From NCBI GenBank assembly GCA_002401525.1, contig NVTH01000041.1, positions 867-15,939 on the forward strand: a stretch of DNA of 15,073 nt. The letters run 5' to 3'. Positions 1-6,678 of the stretch are shown here, piece after piece (positions within the stretch are counted from its first letter, which is position 1; each line of letters begins with the position of its first letter). Origin of the DNA: Moraxellaceae bacterium. Lineage in GTDB: Bacteria > Pseudomonadota > Gammaproteobacteria > Pseudomonadales > UBA3067. A program made the translations under genes and the position numbers. The notes beneath the pieces were generated by a model. That model had not been told where the DNA came from, did not search any database, and saw nothing but the letters and a program-made list of their open reading frames with translations.

Positions 1-56
1 GTCACTAACGCCACCTTGCCATTTAAATTAAAAAGATCCGCTGCACTCTTAACCAC
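1..56 (-). CDS. Short-chain dehydrogenase/reductase (SDR), 5' end only
   Basis: Reading the minus strand from a GTG at 56-54 gives 18 codons open to the window edge. They end in the residues NLNGKVALVT (the last codon cut by the edge), the usual first beta strand of an SDR NAD(P)-binding Rossmann fold just before the TGxxxGxG loop, which lies outside the window. A ribosome binding site GGAGA (67-63) sits 6-7 nt before the GTG. The start overlaps the stop codon of the kinase gene (49-51), so the two are probably translationally coupled. SDRs reduce or oxidise carbonyl/hydroxyl groups with NAD(P)H. In levulinate-type operons the SDR (LvaD) interconverts 4-oxo- and 4-hydroxyacyl-CoA, which would fit the two upstream genes. 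Substrate assignment is inference, and with only 18 residues the family call rests on one motif plus context. Confidence 0.72.
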   Translation of the reverse strand, partial: MVKSAADLFNLNGKVALV

Positions 57-1212
57 TGACCGTCTCCGATTTACTTTTGGTTGGTTTTTCCCGACTCGAT
101 TTCGATTGATTGACTGACTCTAAAGGCGATTTTTCGGGCAGCAAGTTTTCGCTGCGAAGATAAGCCACCGCAAGCTCCGCAGTAGGCCGCGCCATCTTGC
201 CATAACTCAACGCCTCGTCATTGGACGCCGAGCCGTCTTGATAACGTTTCATAATGCCTTGCAAGATTGCCGCAAAACGAAAGAAATTAAACGCCAAATA
301 AAATGGCCAATGAGGGATTTCTTGTAAACCTCGACGCTTGCAATAAAGCGCCACGTATTCTTCCTCACTGGGCACGCCAATCGCCTCGCGATCAATACCC
401 CCTAAACCACTTAGATTACCTAAGGCAAGATCCGCCGGCATACGTAACTGCATGCACTGATACGCTAGATCTGAAAACGGATGCCCTAACGTCGATAGTT
501 CCCAATCCAGAACAGCGATAATTTTTGGCTCATTCTCGGCAAAAATAATATTATCCAGACGATAATCACCGTGAATCAGGCTCACTCGTCCGTCGTCTTC
601 GGGCATATGATTCGGCAACCACTGCATCAACAATTCCATGGCTTCAATAGATTCAGTTTCAGACGCCCGGTATTGCTTGCTCCATCGGTTATATTGACGT
701 TGGCAATAGCCGCCAGGCCGTCCAAAACCCTCCAAGCCCACTGCGCTAATGTCAACGCCATGCAAATCAGCGAGCACTTTATTCATTTGCCTATAAACTA
801 AACCGCGACTTTTCGGGTCGCCCACGCCCGTCAGTTGCGCATCCCAATGAAGCGTGCCTTGCACGTATTCCATAATAAAAAATACGCTGCCAATAATGCT
901 CTTGTCTTCACAGAGTATGTGCATCACAGGGACCGGCACGGGGGTCGACGCGAGCGCCGACATTACCCGAAACTCTCGATCTACGGCATGGGCTGACGGC
1001 AGCACAGGCCCTTCGGGCTTACGACGAAGAACATATTTAGAACAATCAGTGGTCAGTAAATAAGTAGGATTGGATTGGCCGTCGGAAAATTTTTCTGCGC
1101 TTAAAATCGACCCAAATCCGTCGATGCGTTTTGATAAATATCGATTCAATTTTGCTAGTGAATTGGGCGATGGAAATGGCGCCGAATCAGTCGCATCATT
1201 CTTAATTACCAT
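49..1212 (-). CDS. Phosphotransferase (APH fold), ACAD10/11 kinase-domain-like, LvaA-like
   Basis: A 387-aa protein with the aminoglycoside-phosphotransferase/choline-kinase fold. DGQSNPTY (44-51) matches the nucleotide-binding loop, and YVLRRKP (60-66) carries the ATP-contacting Lys. The Brenner catalytic motif HGDYRLDN (214-221) supplies catalytic Asp216 and Asn221, and LDWE (235-238) supplies the metal-binding Asp236. The SAHAVDREFRVMSAL stretch near residue 75-90 is typical of the branch that includes the N-terminal kinase domain of human ACAD11 and Pseudomonas LvaA, which phosphorylate the 4-hydroxyl of 4-hydroxyacyl-CoAs. It is the second gene of the operon, 64 nt after the ACAD stop, and overlaps the start of an SDR. 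The last ~28 residues are a Ser/Lys-rich, probably disordered tail. Family membership is clear from motifs; the 4-hydroxyacyl-CoA substrate is inferred from family and neighbours. Confidence 0.9.
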   Translation of the reverse strand: MVIKNDATDSAPFPSPNSLAKLNRYLSKRIDGFGSILSAEKFSDGQSNPTYLLTTDCSKYVLRRKPEGPVLPSAHAVDREFRVMSALASTPVPVPVMHILCEDKSIIGSVFFIMEYVQGTLHWDAQLTGVGDPKSRGLVYRQMNKVLADLHGVDISAVGLEGFGRPGGYCQRQYNRWSKQYRASETESIEAMELLMQWLPNHMPEDDGRVSLIHGDYRLDNIIFAENEPKIIAVLDWELSTLGHPFSDLAYQCMQLRMPADLALGNLSGLGGIDREAIGVPSEEEYVALYCKRRGLQEIPHWPFYLAFNFFRFAAILQGIMKRYQDGSASNDEALSYGKMARPTAELAVAYLRSENLLPEKSPLESVNQSKSSREKPTKSKSETVSG

Positions 1213-1276
1213 AAGCTGATCCCGCCTTATTTTTTAATCGTCATTATTTTTATAATTAGCGTCGTCGAATCAGCAC

Positions 1277-2485
1277 TCAATTATATTGTTTCACTAAGGA
1301 ACGTCCCAGCTGCATCATATGCACCTGATCAGGGCCGTCTGCAAAACGAATCTGGCGGGCATAATTATACGCTTCGGCCAAAAAGTAGTCCTTGGTTAAT
1401 CCCCCCGCACCATGAATCTGTATCGCACGATCGATCACCCGTCCGGCCATCGCCGGGGTTACAATTTTGATCGCAGCGATTAAATCTTTGGCTTCTTTAT
1501 TGCCTAAGCGATCAATTTTCTCCGCCGCCATCAAGGTCAGCAATCGCGCTTGTTCTACGTCGCAAAAAGATTGCGCAATGTCTTCCCGCACGGATTGATG
1601 CTCACTTAATTTACGGCCAAAAGTGCTTCGAGTTTCAACTCGCTTACACATTAATTCCACTGCGCGTTGTGCGCAACCCACTAAGCGCATGCAATGATGA
1701 ATACGTCCCGGACCCAACCGTCCCTGGGCAATTTCGAACCCACGCCCCTCGCCAAGCAACAAGTTCTCCGCAGGCACGCGCACATTATCAAAAACCAGTT
1801 CCGCTTCCCCAAGGGGAGCGCCCAAATACCCCAACGTAGTCAGCGGCCGAATGATCTTCACTCCCGGCGTGTCTTTCGGCACCAATATTTGTGACTGCTG
1901 TAAATGCCGATTGGCATTATCAGGATCGGTTTTGCCCATCACTATTATAATTTTGCAGGCTTCGTGCATGATCCCGGTGATAAACCATTTTCGACCATTG
2001 ATGACGTACTCATCGCCATCACGGACGATGGAACATTGCACATTGGTGGCGTCCGAACTCGCCACATCAGGTTCGGTCATGGCGAATGAAGAACGAATCT
2101 CGCCCTTTAAAAGCGGCGTTAACCATTTTTCTTTGTGGGCCTCGGTGCCATAATTCATGAATACTTCCATATTGCCAGTATCCGGCGCATTACAATTAAA
2201 CACCATCGGCGCCCAAATCACTCGCCCCATAATTTCTGCCAAGGGCGCATAATCAATGTTACTTAAGCCGCTCTCATAATGTTTCGTCGGCAAAAACAAA
2301 TTCCACAAGTCGGCCTCTTTCGCCCGAATTTTCAACTCCTCAATAATCGGCGGTGTCTGCCAAGGATTATCCGTGGAATGGATGTATTCAGAATAATCCT
2401 TCTCGGCCGGGTAAATATGTTGATCCATAAAGAGCACTAATCGATCTCTTAATACACTTGCTTTTTCCGAGAGAGAAAATTCCAT
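1277..2485 (-). CDS. Acyl-CoA dehydrogenase, ACAD10/11-like (LvaC-like)
   Basis: A 402-aa FAD-dependent acyl-CoA dehydrogenase. Visible are the FAD/substrate signature [15 protein letters not shown] (near residue 135), [25 protein letters not shown] in the C-terminal helical domain, and [11 protein letters not shown] with [10 protein letters not shown] near the C terminus. The last motif, with Asp at about 383 where MCAD has catalytic Glu376, is the hallmark of the ACAD10/ACAD11 branch. In LvaC and ACAD11 this domain eliminates phosphate from 4-phosphoacyl-CoA and so converts 4-hydroxyacyl-CoA toward ordinary beta-oxidation intermediates. I chose the ATG at 2485 ([10 protein letters not shown]) because an upstream in-frame extension to 2566 reads through a hexanucleotide repeat and has no family similarity. 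GGGAT lies about 9 nt upstream. It is the first gene of the minus-strand operon with the kinase and SDR. ACAD identity is certain; the 4-hydroxy specificity is inference. Confidence 0.93.
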   Translation of the reverse strand: MEFSLSEKASVLRDRLVLFMDQHIYPAEKDYSEYIHSTDNPWQTPPIIEELKIRAKEADLWNLFLPTKHYESGLSNIDYAPLAEIMGRVIWAPMVFNCNAPDTGNMEVFMNYGTEAHKEKWLTPLLKGEIRSSFAMTEPDVASSDATNVQCSIVRDGDEYVINGRKWFITGIMHEACKIIIVMGKTDPDNANRHLQQSQILVPKDTPGVKIIRPLTTLGYLGAPLGEAELVFDNVRVPAENLLLGEGRGFEIAQGRLGPGRIHHCMRLVGCAQRAVELMCKRVETRSTFGRKLSEHQSVREDIAQSFCDVEQARLLTLMAAEKIDRLGNKEAKDLIAAIKIVTPAMAGRVIDRAIQIHGAGGLTKDYFLAEAYNYARQIRFADGPDQVHMMQLGRSLVKQYN

Positions 2486-2516
2486 ACGCAATATCCCATT
2501 GAATAAATAATTAGCG

Positions 2517-2552
2517 ACACAAACACAAACACAGGCACTGGCACTGGCACAG
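2517..2552. repeat. Six-unit hexanucleotide tandem repeat
   Basis: Six consecutive 6-bp units: ACACAA twice, ACACAG, GCACTG twice, GCACAG. The array is really two back-to-back triplets with the same internal pattern (two identical units then one ending in CAG). It lies 32 bp upstream of the ACAD start codon, in the leader or promoter of that operon. Copy number could change by slippage, but nothing here shows that it does. Confidence 0.85.
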
Positions 2553-2575
2553 ATAAATATTGACACTATCAGATC

Positions 2576-2585
2576 TTGATATCAA
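2576..2585. repeat. 10-bp palindrome TTGATATCAA
   Basis: A perfect self-complementary 10-mer about 90 bp upstream of the ACAD start in the divergent region. It could be an operator half-site pair, but 10-bp palindromes occur by chance in A/T-rich DNA and no regulator gene is present in the window. Confidence 0.4.
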
Positions 2586-2688
2586 TCGGCAGGCTAACAC
2601 TAACAGACTAATCACATCGACATCATTCCATTAAATATAAAAGTACTCTAAAAATGAGCCCTAAAAATCATCCTATTAAAAGATAAAA

Positions 2689-2702
2689 TAGATTGTAATC
2701 TA
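2689..2702. repeat. 14-bp inverted repeat TAGATTGTAATCTA (6-bp arms, 2-nt spacer)
   Basis: Arms TAGATT and AATCTA around GT, near the middle of the divergent region. Size and symmetry suit a dimeric repressor such as a TetR-family protein, a frequent controller of acyl-CoA catabolic operons. This is inference from geometry only. Confidence 0.4.
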
Positions 2703-2826
2703 CAGCGGTAAATCGCCTAATAGAGGTCATAAAAATAACGTTCGGCATTACTGACCAAGATTCACCCGTCAATACTTATCGACAATTCATCAATCGATAT
2801 TCACCACTTCACAATCAACGGACTCA

Positions 2827-2854
2827 TTAACAAAGCGTATTTACGCTTTGTTAA
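2827..2854. promoter_or_regulatory. Perfect 13-bp-arm inverted repeat just upstream of the ADH RBS
   Basis: The arms TTAACAAAGCGTA (2827-2839) and TACGCTTTGTTAA (2842-2854) are perfect reverse complements separated by TT. The repeat ends 8 nt before the AAGGAG ribosome binding site of the alcohol dehydrogenase (2863-2868). It could be a repressor operator lying in the transcribed leader, or an mRNA hairpin tuning translation or stability. It is not followed by a T tract, so it does not look like an intrinsic terminator. Confidence 0.75.
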
Positions 2855-2874
2855 CATTAATCAAGGAGCAAGCA

Positions 2875-3960
2875 ATGAAATCGAGAGCAATTGTCCAGGT
2901 AGGACAACGCGAATTAGAATTGCGCACATTCGAGGTTCCGCAAATCGGTGACGAAGAGGGATTACTTCGCATCGAACATTCAGGAGTTTGCGGCAGCGAT
3001 TGGTCGCAATACAAACAAGGCACCTACTCAGGCGTGATCCCTGGTCACGAACCCATCGGCATTATCGAAGAAATCGGCGCTATCGCAGCGAAACGTTGGA
3101 ACGTCAAAAAAGGCGACCGCGTCGCCATTGAAACCATGCTGCCTTGTGGCTTTTGTAAACCGTGCATCAAAGGCAAATACAACCTCTGCCAATCTGCGGG
3201 AGGCAACAAAATTAATGCCTACGGATATCACAGCATCGATATTAAACCGTCCTTATGGGGCGGTCATGCGGAATTTATGTATCTCGACCCCCACACCTTG
3301 GTGCACAAAGTGGACAAAGACATCCCCGCTGAGATTGGCGTCATGTTTAACCCCTTGGGCGCAGGGGTGCGTTGGGCAAGTCGACTCCCTCAAACTCAGA
3401 TCGGCGATACCGTGGTGGTATTGGGCTGTGGTCAACGTGGCCTTGCCTCAGTCATCGGCGCCAAAGAATCCGGCGCAAAAACAGTCATCGTCACCGGCCT
3501 CACTGCAGACGAACATAAACTTGAAATCGCCGTTGCATTCGGCGCAGACCACGTCGTCAATGTCGAAAAAGAAAACGTCGTTGACGTAGTGCGTAATATC
3601 ACCGATGGCGAAATGGCCGATGTCGTCGTGGAAGTCACCAGCGGCGCCACCCAACCCGTCATTGATTCATTAGACCTTGCAGCCCGTGGTGGCCGCATTG
3701 TATTGGCCGGCGCTAAGTACAATAAAGTCCCCGAGTTCAATAGCAATAAAGTGATGTTTAAAGAACTCACCATCATCGGCGCACTGGCCGTAGATTATCA
3801 GTCTTACGAGGCCGCAATCCGAATCATTGAAAGCAAGAAATACCCCTTAGAACTCATGCACACGCATTCATTCTCGCTCGATCAAGCGGATCTAGCACTG
3901 CGCGTTTTAGGCAATGAAGTGGAAGGTGAGCACGGCATTCATGTGTCCATTACCCCGTAA
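2875..3960 (+). CDS. Zinc-dependent alcohol dehydrogenase (MDR superfamily)
   Basis: A 361-aa medium-chain dehydrogenase/reductase. Catalytic-zinc ligands are Cys39 (GVCGSD) and His58-Glu59 (PGHEP). The structural-zinc lobe has four Cys (91, 94, 97, 105 in CGFCKPCIKGKYNLC). The NAD(P)-binding Rossmann domain shows VVVLGCGQRGLAS. It is full length for the sorbitol/threonine/butanediol dehydrogenase-like branch and would oxidise a secondary alcohol or polyol, or reduce the ketone; the substrate cannot be told. The ATG at 2875 is chosen over an upstream in-frame TTG at 2848 because AAGGAG lies 6 nt before it and the TTG falls inside an inverted repeat. It diverges from the ACAD operon and is followed 71 nt later by a peroxiredoxin, possibly in the same transcript. 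Confidence 0.92.
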   Translation: MKSRAIVQVGQRELELRTFEVPQIGDEEGLLRIEHSGVCGSDWSQYKQGTYSGVIPGHEPIGIIEEIGAIAAKRWNVKKGDRVAIETMLPCGFCKPCIKGKYNLCQSAGGNKINAYGYHSIDIKPSLWGGHAEFMYLDPHTLVHKVDKDIPAEIGVMFNPLGAGVRWASRLPQTQIGDTVVVLGCGQRGLASVIGAKESGAKTVIVTGLTADEHKLEIAVAFGADHVVNVEKENVVDVVRNITDGEMADVVVEVTSGATQPVIDSLDLAARGGRIVLAGAKYNKVPEFNSNKVMFKELTIIGALAVDYQSYEAAIRIIESKKYPLELMHTHSFSLDQADLALRVLGNEVEGEHGIHVSITP

Positions 3961-4031
3961 TTAAACCACTACAAGCTGAACGAACGGACTTCAAAATCAT
4001 TCAAAGCAGGTCTTATTAACAGGAGCAACTT

Positions 4032-4511
4032 ATGACCATCAAAGTAGGCGATCCAATCCCTCAAGTCACCGTAAAAACATTCGGTGAGAAAGGCCCCCAA
4101 GACATCACTACCGAAGAATTATTCAGTAATAAAAAGGTCGTGCTGTTTGCGGTTCCCGGCGCGTTCACGCCTGGATGCTCACTGACCCACCTTCCAGGTT
4201 ACGTGGTCAATGCGGATAAAATAAAAGCTAAAGGAGTCGATAGCATCGCTTGCATGTCCGTGAATGACGCCTTCGTAATGGGCGCTTGGGGCAAGGCCCA
4301 AAATGCCGATGAACTGATTATGCTTGCCGATGGCAATGCAGAGTTGGCAGAAGCCCTCGGGCTCACCATGAATGCCAAAGGCTTTGGCATGGGCATTCGT
4401 AGCAAACGTTTTGCCATGATTGTCGACAACGGCGTAGTGAGCCATTTAAACGTCGAACCTGCAGGCGGCATCGGAGTCAGCGCCGCAGAAACAATATTAG
4501 AGTTGCTATAG
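4032..4511 (+). CDS. Peroxiredoxin, PRDX5/type II-like
   Basis: A 159-aa cytosolic thiol peroxidase. The active-site motif PGAFTPGCSLTHLPGYV places the peroxidatic Cys at 49, in the PGxFTPxC context diagnostic of the Prx5 group. A second Cys at 74 (ACMSVND) corresponds to the non-resolving Cys72 of human PRDX5. I see no C-terminal resolving Cys, so it is probably a 1-Cys enzyme reduced by glutathione/glutaredoxin or another thiol. It reduces H2O2 and organic hydroperoxides. AGGAG (4021-4025) precedes the ATG by 6 nt. It could protect against peroxide arising from the flavin-dependent acyl-CoA dehydrogenases nearby, but that link is inference; it may simply be housekeeping. Confidence 0.93.
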   Translation: MTIKVGDPIPQVTVKTFGEKGPQDITTEELFSNKKVVLFAVPGAFTPGCSLTHLPGYVVNADKIKAKGVDSIACMSVNDAFVMGAWGKAQNADELIMLADGNAELAEALGLTMNAKGFGMGIRSKRFAMIVDNGVVSHLNVEPAGGIGVSAAETILELL

Positions 4512-4537
4512 CGGCCTAATCTCAGCAACAAGTAGAC

Positions 4538-4575
4538 CTCAGTCTAATGAATCGAAGTAGATTGCTTAGGCTGAG
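4538..4575. repeat. Hairpin downstream of peroxiredoxin (10-bp stem, 18-nt loop)
   Basis: CTCAGTCTAA (4538-4547) pairs with TTAGGCTGAG (4566-4575) over ten positions with a single G-U wobble. It starts 26 nt after the peroxiredoxin stop. No T run follows, so it is more likely a transcript-stabilising hairpin or a factor-dependent end than an intrinsic terminator. Confidence 0.4.
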
Positions 4576-4704
4576 TAGAATCATACTGCCCCCTAGATTG
4601 ACCCTCGTTTCAAATAGGCGCCAAAGCGATTCAACTAACCGATCCAAATAGGGCCAGTATCAGTGCCGTATTTGAATCTTGGCCGAAACTCATAATCATG
4701 TAAA

Positions 4705-5490
4705 ATGAAGCGAATTTATCATTGGATGAAGCCCATGTCTGAAACACTTAAGCCTGAAAAGAAAACTCAAAAAGCTGGCACCAAAGACATTTATAAAAAT
4801 TCCGAAAAAAGATCCCCCGCATCAACGCCAGCAATTCCAGCCGCTACGGTGGTATTGCTAAGGGATGGCGAAAATGGCGTAGAAGTCTTAATGCTACGCA
4901 AAAATCCCAAAATCCGATTTGGCGGCATGTGGGTATTTCCTGGAGGGCGCATCGAAGAAGCAGATTACCCCGCCGATAAAGACTTCACCGCAGCCGCGCG
5001 CACCGCCGCTGCACGAGAAACCAAAGAAGAAACAGACATCGATACTGATCCAGAAGATTTTATTATGTTCTCTCAGTGGACCCCTCCACCCATCACCGAG
5101 CGGCGTTACAAGACCTCCTTCTTTGCGGCACGGGCACCAGAGAAAATAAGCGTGACAATCGATGGCGGCGAAATTCACGAACACCAATGGATTAATCCCG
5201 CTGAAGCGCTCCGACTTCGTGACGCAAGAGAAATCGATTTAGTGCCCCCTACGTGGGTCACACTGCATACGCTGTCATTACACCAAGATACAGACACACT
5301 TCTTAAACATTTAGAATCGTCTCCGGTCAGAGTTTATGAAACACACGTCAGTCAGAGTGAAGACGGTGACCGGGTCGTGCTCTGGATTGGCGACGCTGGG
5401 TATGAGGCCTGGGATGCTAGCGTAGCAGGCGCTCGACATCGATTGACCATGAAGAAGGGTAAATTCATTTATGAGAACACAGTGAGTTGA
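4705..5490 (+). CDS. Nudix hydrolase, NUDT19-like
   Basis: A 261-aa protein with a Nudix fold. WVFPGGRIEE (76-85) and RETKEET (104-110) are the two halves of the Nudix box, with the metal-binding REx2EE Glu residues present. The spacing between GG and RE is longer than the standard 23-residue box, as in NUDT19-type enzymes, and SQWTPPPITERRYKT plus a FFAAR segment after the box also fit that group. NUDT19 cleaves CoA and acyl-CoA into phosphopantetheine and 3',5'-ADP; similar activity here is inference. The Lys/Ser/Pro-rich first ~40 residues are likely unstructured. The start is uncertain: ATGs at 4705, 4726 and 4735 are all in frame and none has a strong Shine-Dalgarno; 4735 (MSETLK) is a good alternative. 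About 190 nt separate it from the peroxiredoxin, so it probably has its own promoter. Confidence 0.87.
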   Translation: MKRIYHWMKPMSETLKPEKKTQKAGTKDIYKNSEKRSPASTPAIPAATVVLLRDGENGVEVLMLRKNPKIRFGGMWVFPGGRIEEADYPADKDFTAAARTAAARETKEETDIDTDPEDFIMFSQWTPPPITERRYKTSFFAARAPEKISVTIDGGEIHEHQWINPAEALRLRDAREIDLVPPTWVTLHTLSLHQDTDTLLKHLESSPVRVYETHVSQSEDGDRVVLWIGDAGYEAWDASVAGARHRLTMKKGKFIYENTVS

Positions 5491-5608
5491 TGCGGTTCAA
5501 GGCCGCTTAATTGATATATTAAACTGTTCGACAGATAAGCAGCGAGCATCGCAAAAAAAGCACACAAAGAATCGTCGAATAATTCACTATGAACGGGTAT
5601 TCGCAGCA

Positions 5609-5938
5609 ATGGCTACTATCACCAATATTACTAGAACCAACTTTTCAATAGGTGACCTCATTCATCACCGACTGTTCGATTATCGCGGCGTCATTATTGA
5701 TGTCGACCGAACCTGTCAAGCAACGGATGATTGGTACGAACAAGTCGCAAAATCTCGGCCGCCTAAAAACAAACCTTGGTATCACGTACTCGTTCATGGC
5801 AGTACTCAAGCCACGTATGTCGCTGAACAGAATTTAGAAAATGACGATCAAATGACGGCTATCGTACACCCGATGCTTGAGCACTATTTTTCTAAATTTG
5901 AAAATGGTAAATACATAAGAAATAGACAGCTTAATTAG
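5609..5938 (+). CDS. hspQ: Heat shock protein HspQ (YccV-like)
   Basis: A 109-aa protein matching the HspQ/YccV family throughout: FSIGDLIHHRLFDYRGVIIDVD at the N terminus, the conserved PWYHVLVHG in the middle, and TYVAEQNL followed by a helical C-terminal tail. In E. coli HspQ is a small heat-shock-inducible factor that binds hemimethylated oriC DNA and promotes Lon-dependent degradation of certain proteins. Length matches the family (about 105 aa). No strong Shine-Dalgarno precedes the ATG at 5609, but the reading starts directly at the family's N terminus. It is one of the few genes here that is not catabolic, and it is the main support for a proteobacterial source. Confidence 0.92.
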   Translation: MATITNITRTNFSIGDLIHHRLFDYRGVIIDVDRTCQATDDWYEQVAKSRPPKNKPWYHVLVHGSTQATYVAEQNLENDDQMTAIVHPMLEHYFSKFENGKYIRNRQLN

Positions 5939-5991
5939 CGATCAAGATAGATAGCATGCAAGACGGTTAGAAAGAAAAGGGAATTCAAGCA

Positions 5992-6609
5992 GTGCTTAAT
6001 ATTTTAGCTTTATATTCCGGCTTATTAGCAACTTTGTGGATAGTCGCTGGAGTAATTTTAGCTGGCAAGCTTTATCCCGGATATAATCACGCCACGCAAT
6101 TTTGTAGCGAGTTAGGCGCAAAAGGTAGTCCAACAGAAAACATATCCCCTTTAATAAATAATTACCCATTAGGAATTTTATTTTGTATGTTCGGTTGGTA
6201 CGTCACTCAACTGAAAGGAGCGCCGGCTTCCGTCGTCATTTCCGGCTGGCTCATTATTATTCATGGCATAAGCACTTGGGTTGCAGGCTATTCCTCAATG
6301 GATGCAGACGCCTATACAAAAACACCCTCCTTTAGCCACAAAGTACACTCGTGCGCGGGTTTAATTTTATTCTTGTCACTACTTGTTGCCCCGGTGCTCA
6401 TTATCTTTAGCGCATCCCCCGAATACATCAGCACCGCCTTTAAATTATTCTCCATCGTATGTGTTTTAGCAACCTTGTATTTTACGTACACCTTTTTCAA
6501 CGCTATTAATAATAAAACCAATCTAGGCACACACCAGCGCCTCAGCTATGGGGCACAACTAATCTGGTTGAGCGGCTATTCATTGGTCCTAGCGGAAGGA
6601 GTCAATTAA
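5992..6609 (+). CDS. DUF998 family integral membrane protein
   Basis: A 205-aa hydrophobic protein with about six predicted transmembrane helices (roughly 3-25, 57-74, 78-102, 115-138, 147-168, 184-201 by eye). The segment YPGYNHATQFCSELGAKGSP (28-47) after the first helix is the signature of DUF998 proteins, whose function is not known. The start is a GTG at 5992, chosen because AAAAGGGA (5975-5982) lies 9 nt before it and translation begins just before helix 1. It lies 53 nt after hspQ and converges on the acyl-CoA dehydrogenase gene on the other strand. A role cannot be assigned. Confidence 0.82.
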   Translation: MLNILALYSGLLATLWIVAGVILAGKLYPGYNHATQFCSELGAKGSPTENISPLINNYPLGILFCMFGWYVTQLKGAPASVVISGWLIIIHGISTWVAGYSSMDADAYTKTPSFSHKVHSCAGLILFLSLLVAPVLIIFSASPEYISTAFKLFSIVCVLATLYFTYTFFNAINNKTNLGTHQRLSYGAQLIWLSGYSLVLAEGVN

Positions 6610-6678
6610 TTACCTCCGTCCGCCCAGCAAAATATAGTGATACATAAAGAAGTAATACAAATCTAACGAGCCCTTGTT

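Larger units (their letters stand above)
2486..2874. promoter_or_regulatory. Divergent control region between ACAD operon and alcohol dehydrogenase
   Basis: A 389-nt gap between divergently transcribed genes contains no credible coding sequence and is A/T-rich. It must hold the promoters of both the minus-strand ACAD/kinase/SDR operon and the plus-strand ADH. Seen in it are a hexanucleotide tandem repeat next to the ACAD start, a 10-bp palindrome TTGATATCAA (2576-2585), a 14-bp palindrome TAGATTGTAATCTA (2689-2702), and a large inverted repeat before the ADH ribosome binding site. I could not assign convincing -35/-10 boxes. Calling it a promoter region rests on gene orientation. Confidence 0.6.

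Noticed and set aside
2486..2566. In-frame N-terminal extension of the first ACAD, with a Cys/Ala/Val-rich run resembling a signal peptide
   Set aside because: It is simply translation of the hexanucleotide repeat, is absent from ACADs, and the ATG at 2485 begins exactly at the family's N terminus.
2728..2756. GGTCA ... TGACC widely spaced inverted repeat in the divergent region
   Set aside because: Five-base arms more than 20 nt apart are expected by chance.
3128..3589. Open frame of 153 codons on the plus strand inside the alcohol dehydrogenase, in another frame
   Set aside because: Fully inside a well-supported gene, no family motifs, no ribosome binding site; a shadow frame. The same holds for the other frames nested in the large genes.
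5492..5506. GCGG...CCGC stem after the Nudix gene
   Set aside because: Only four base pairs and no T tract; chance level.
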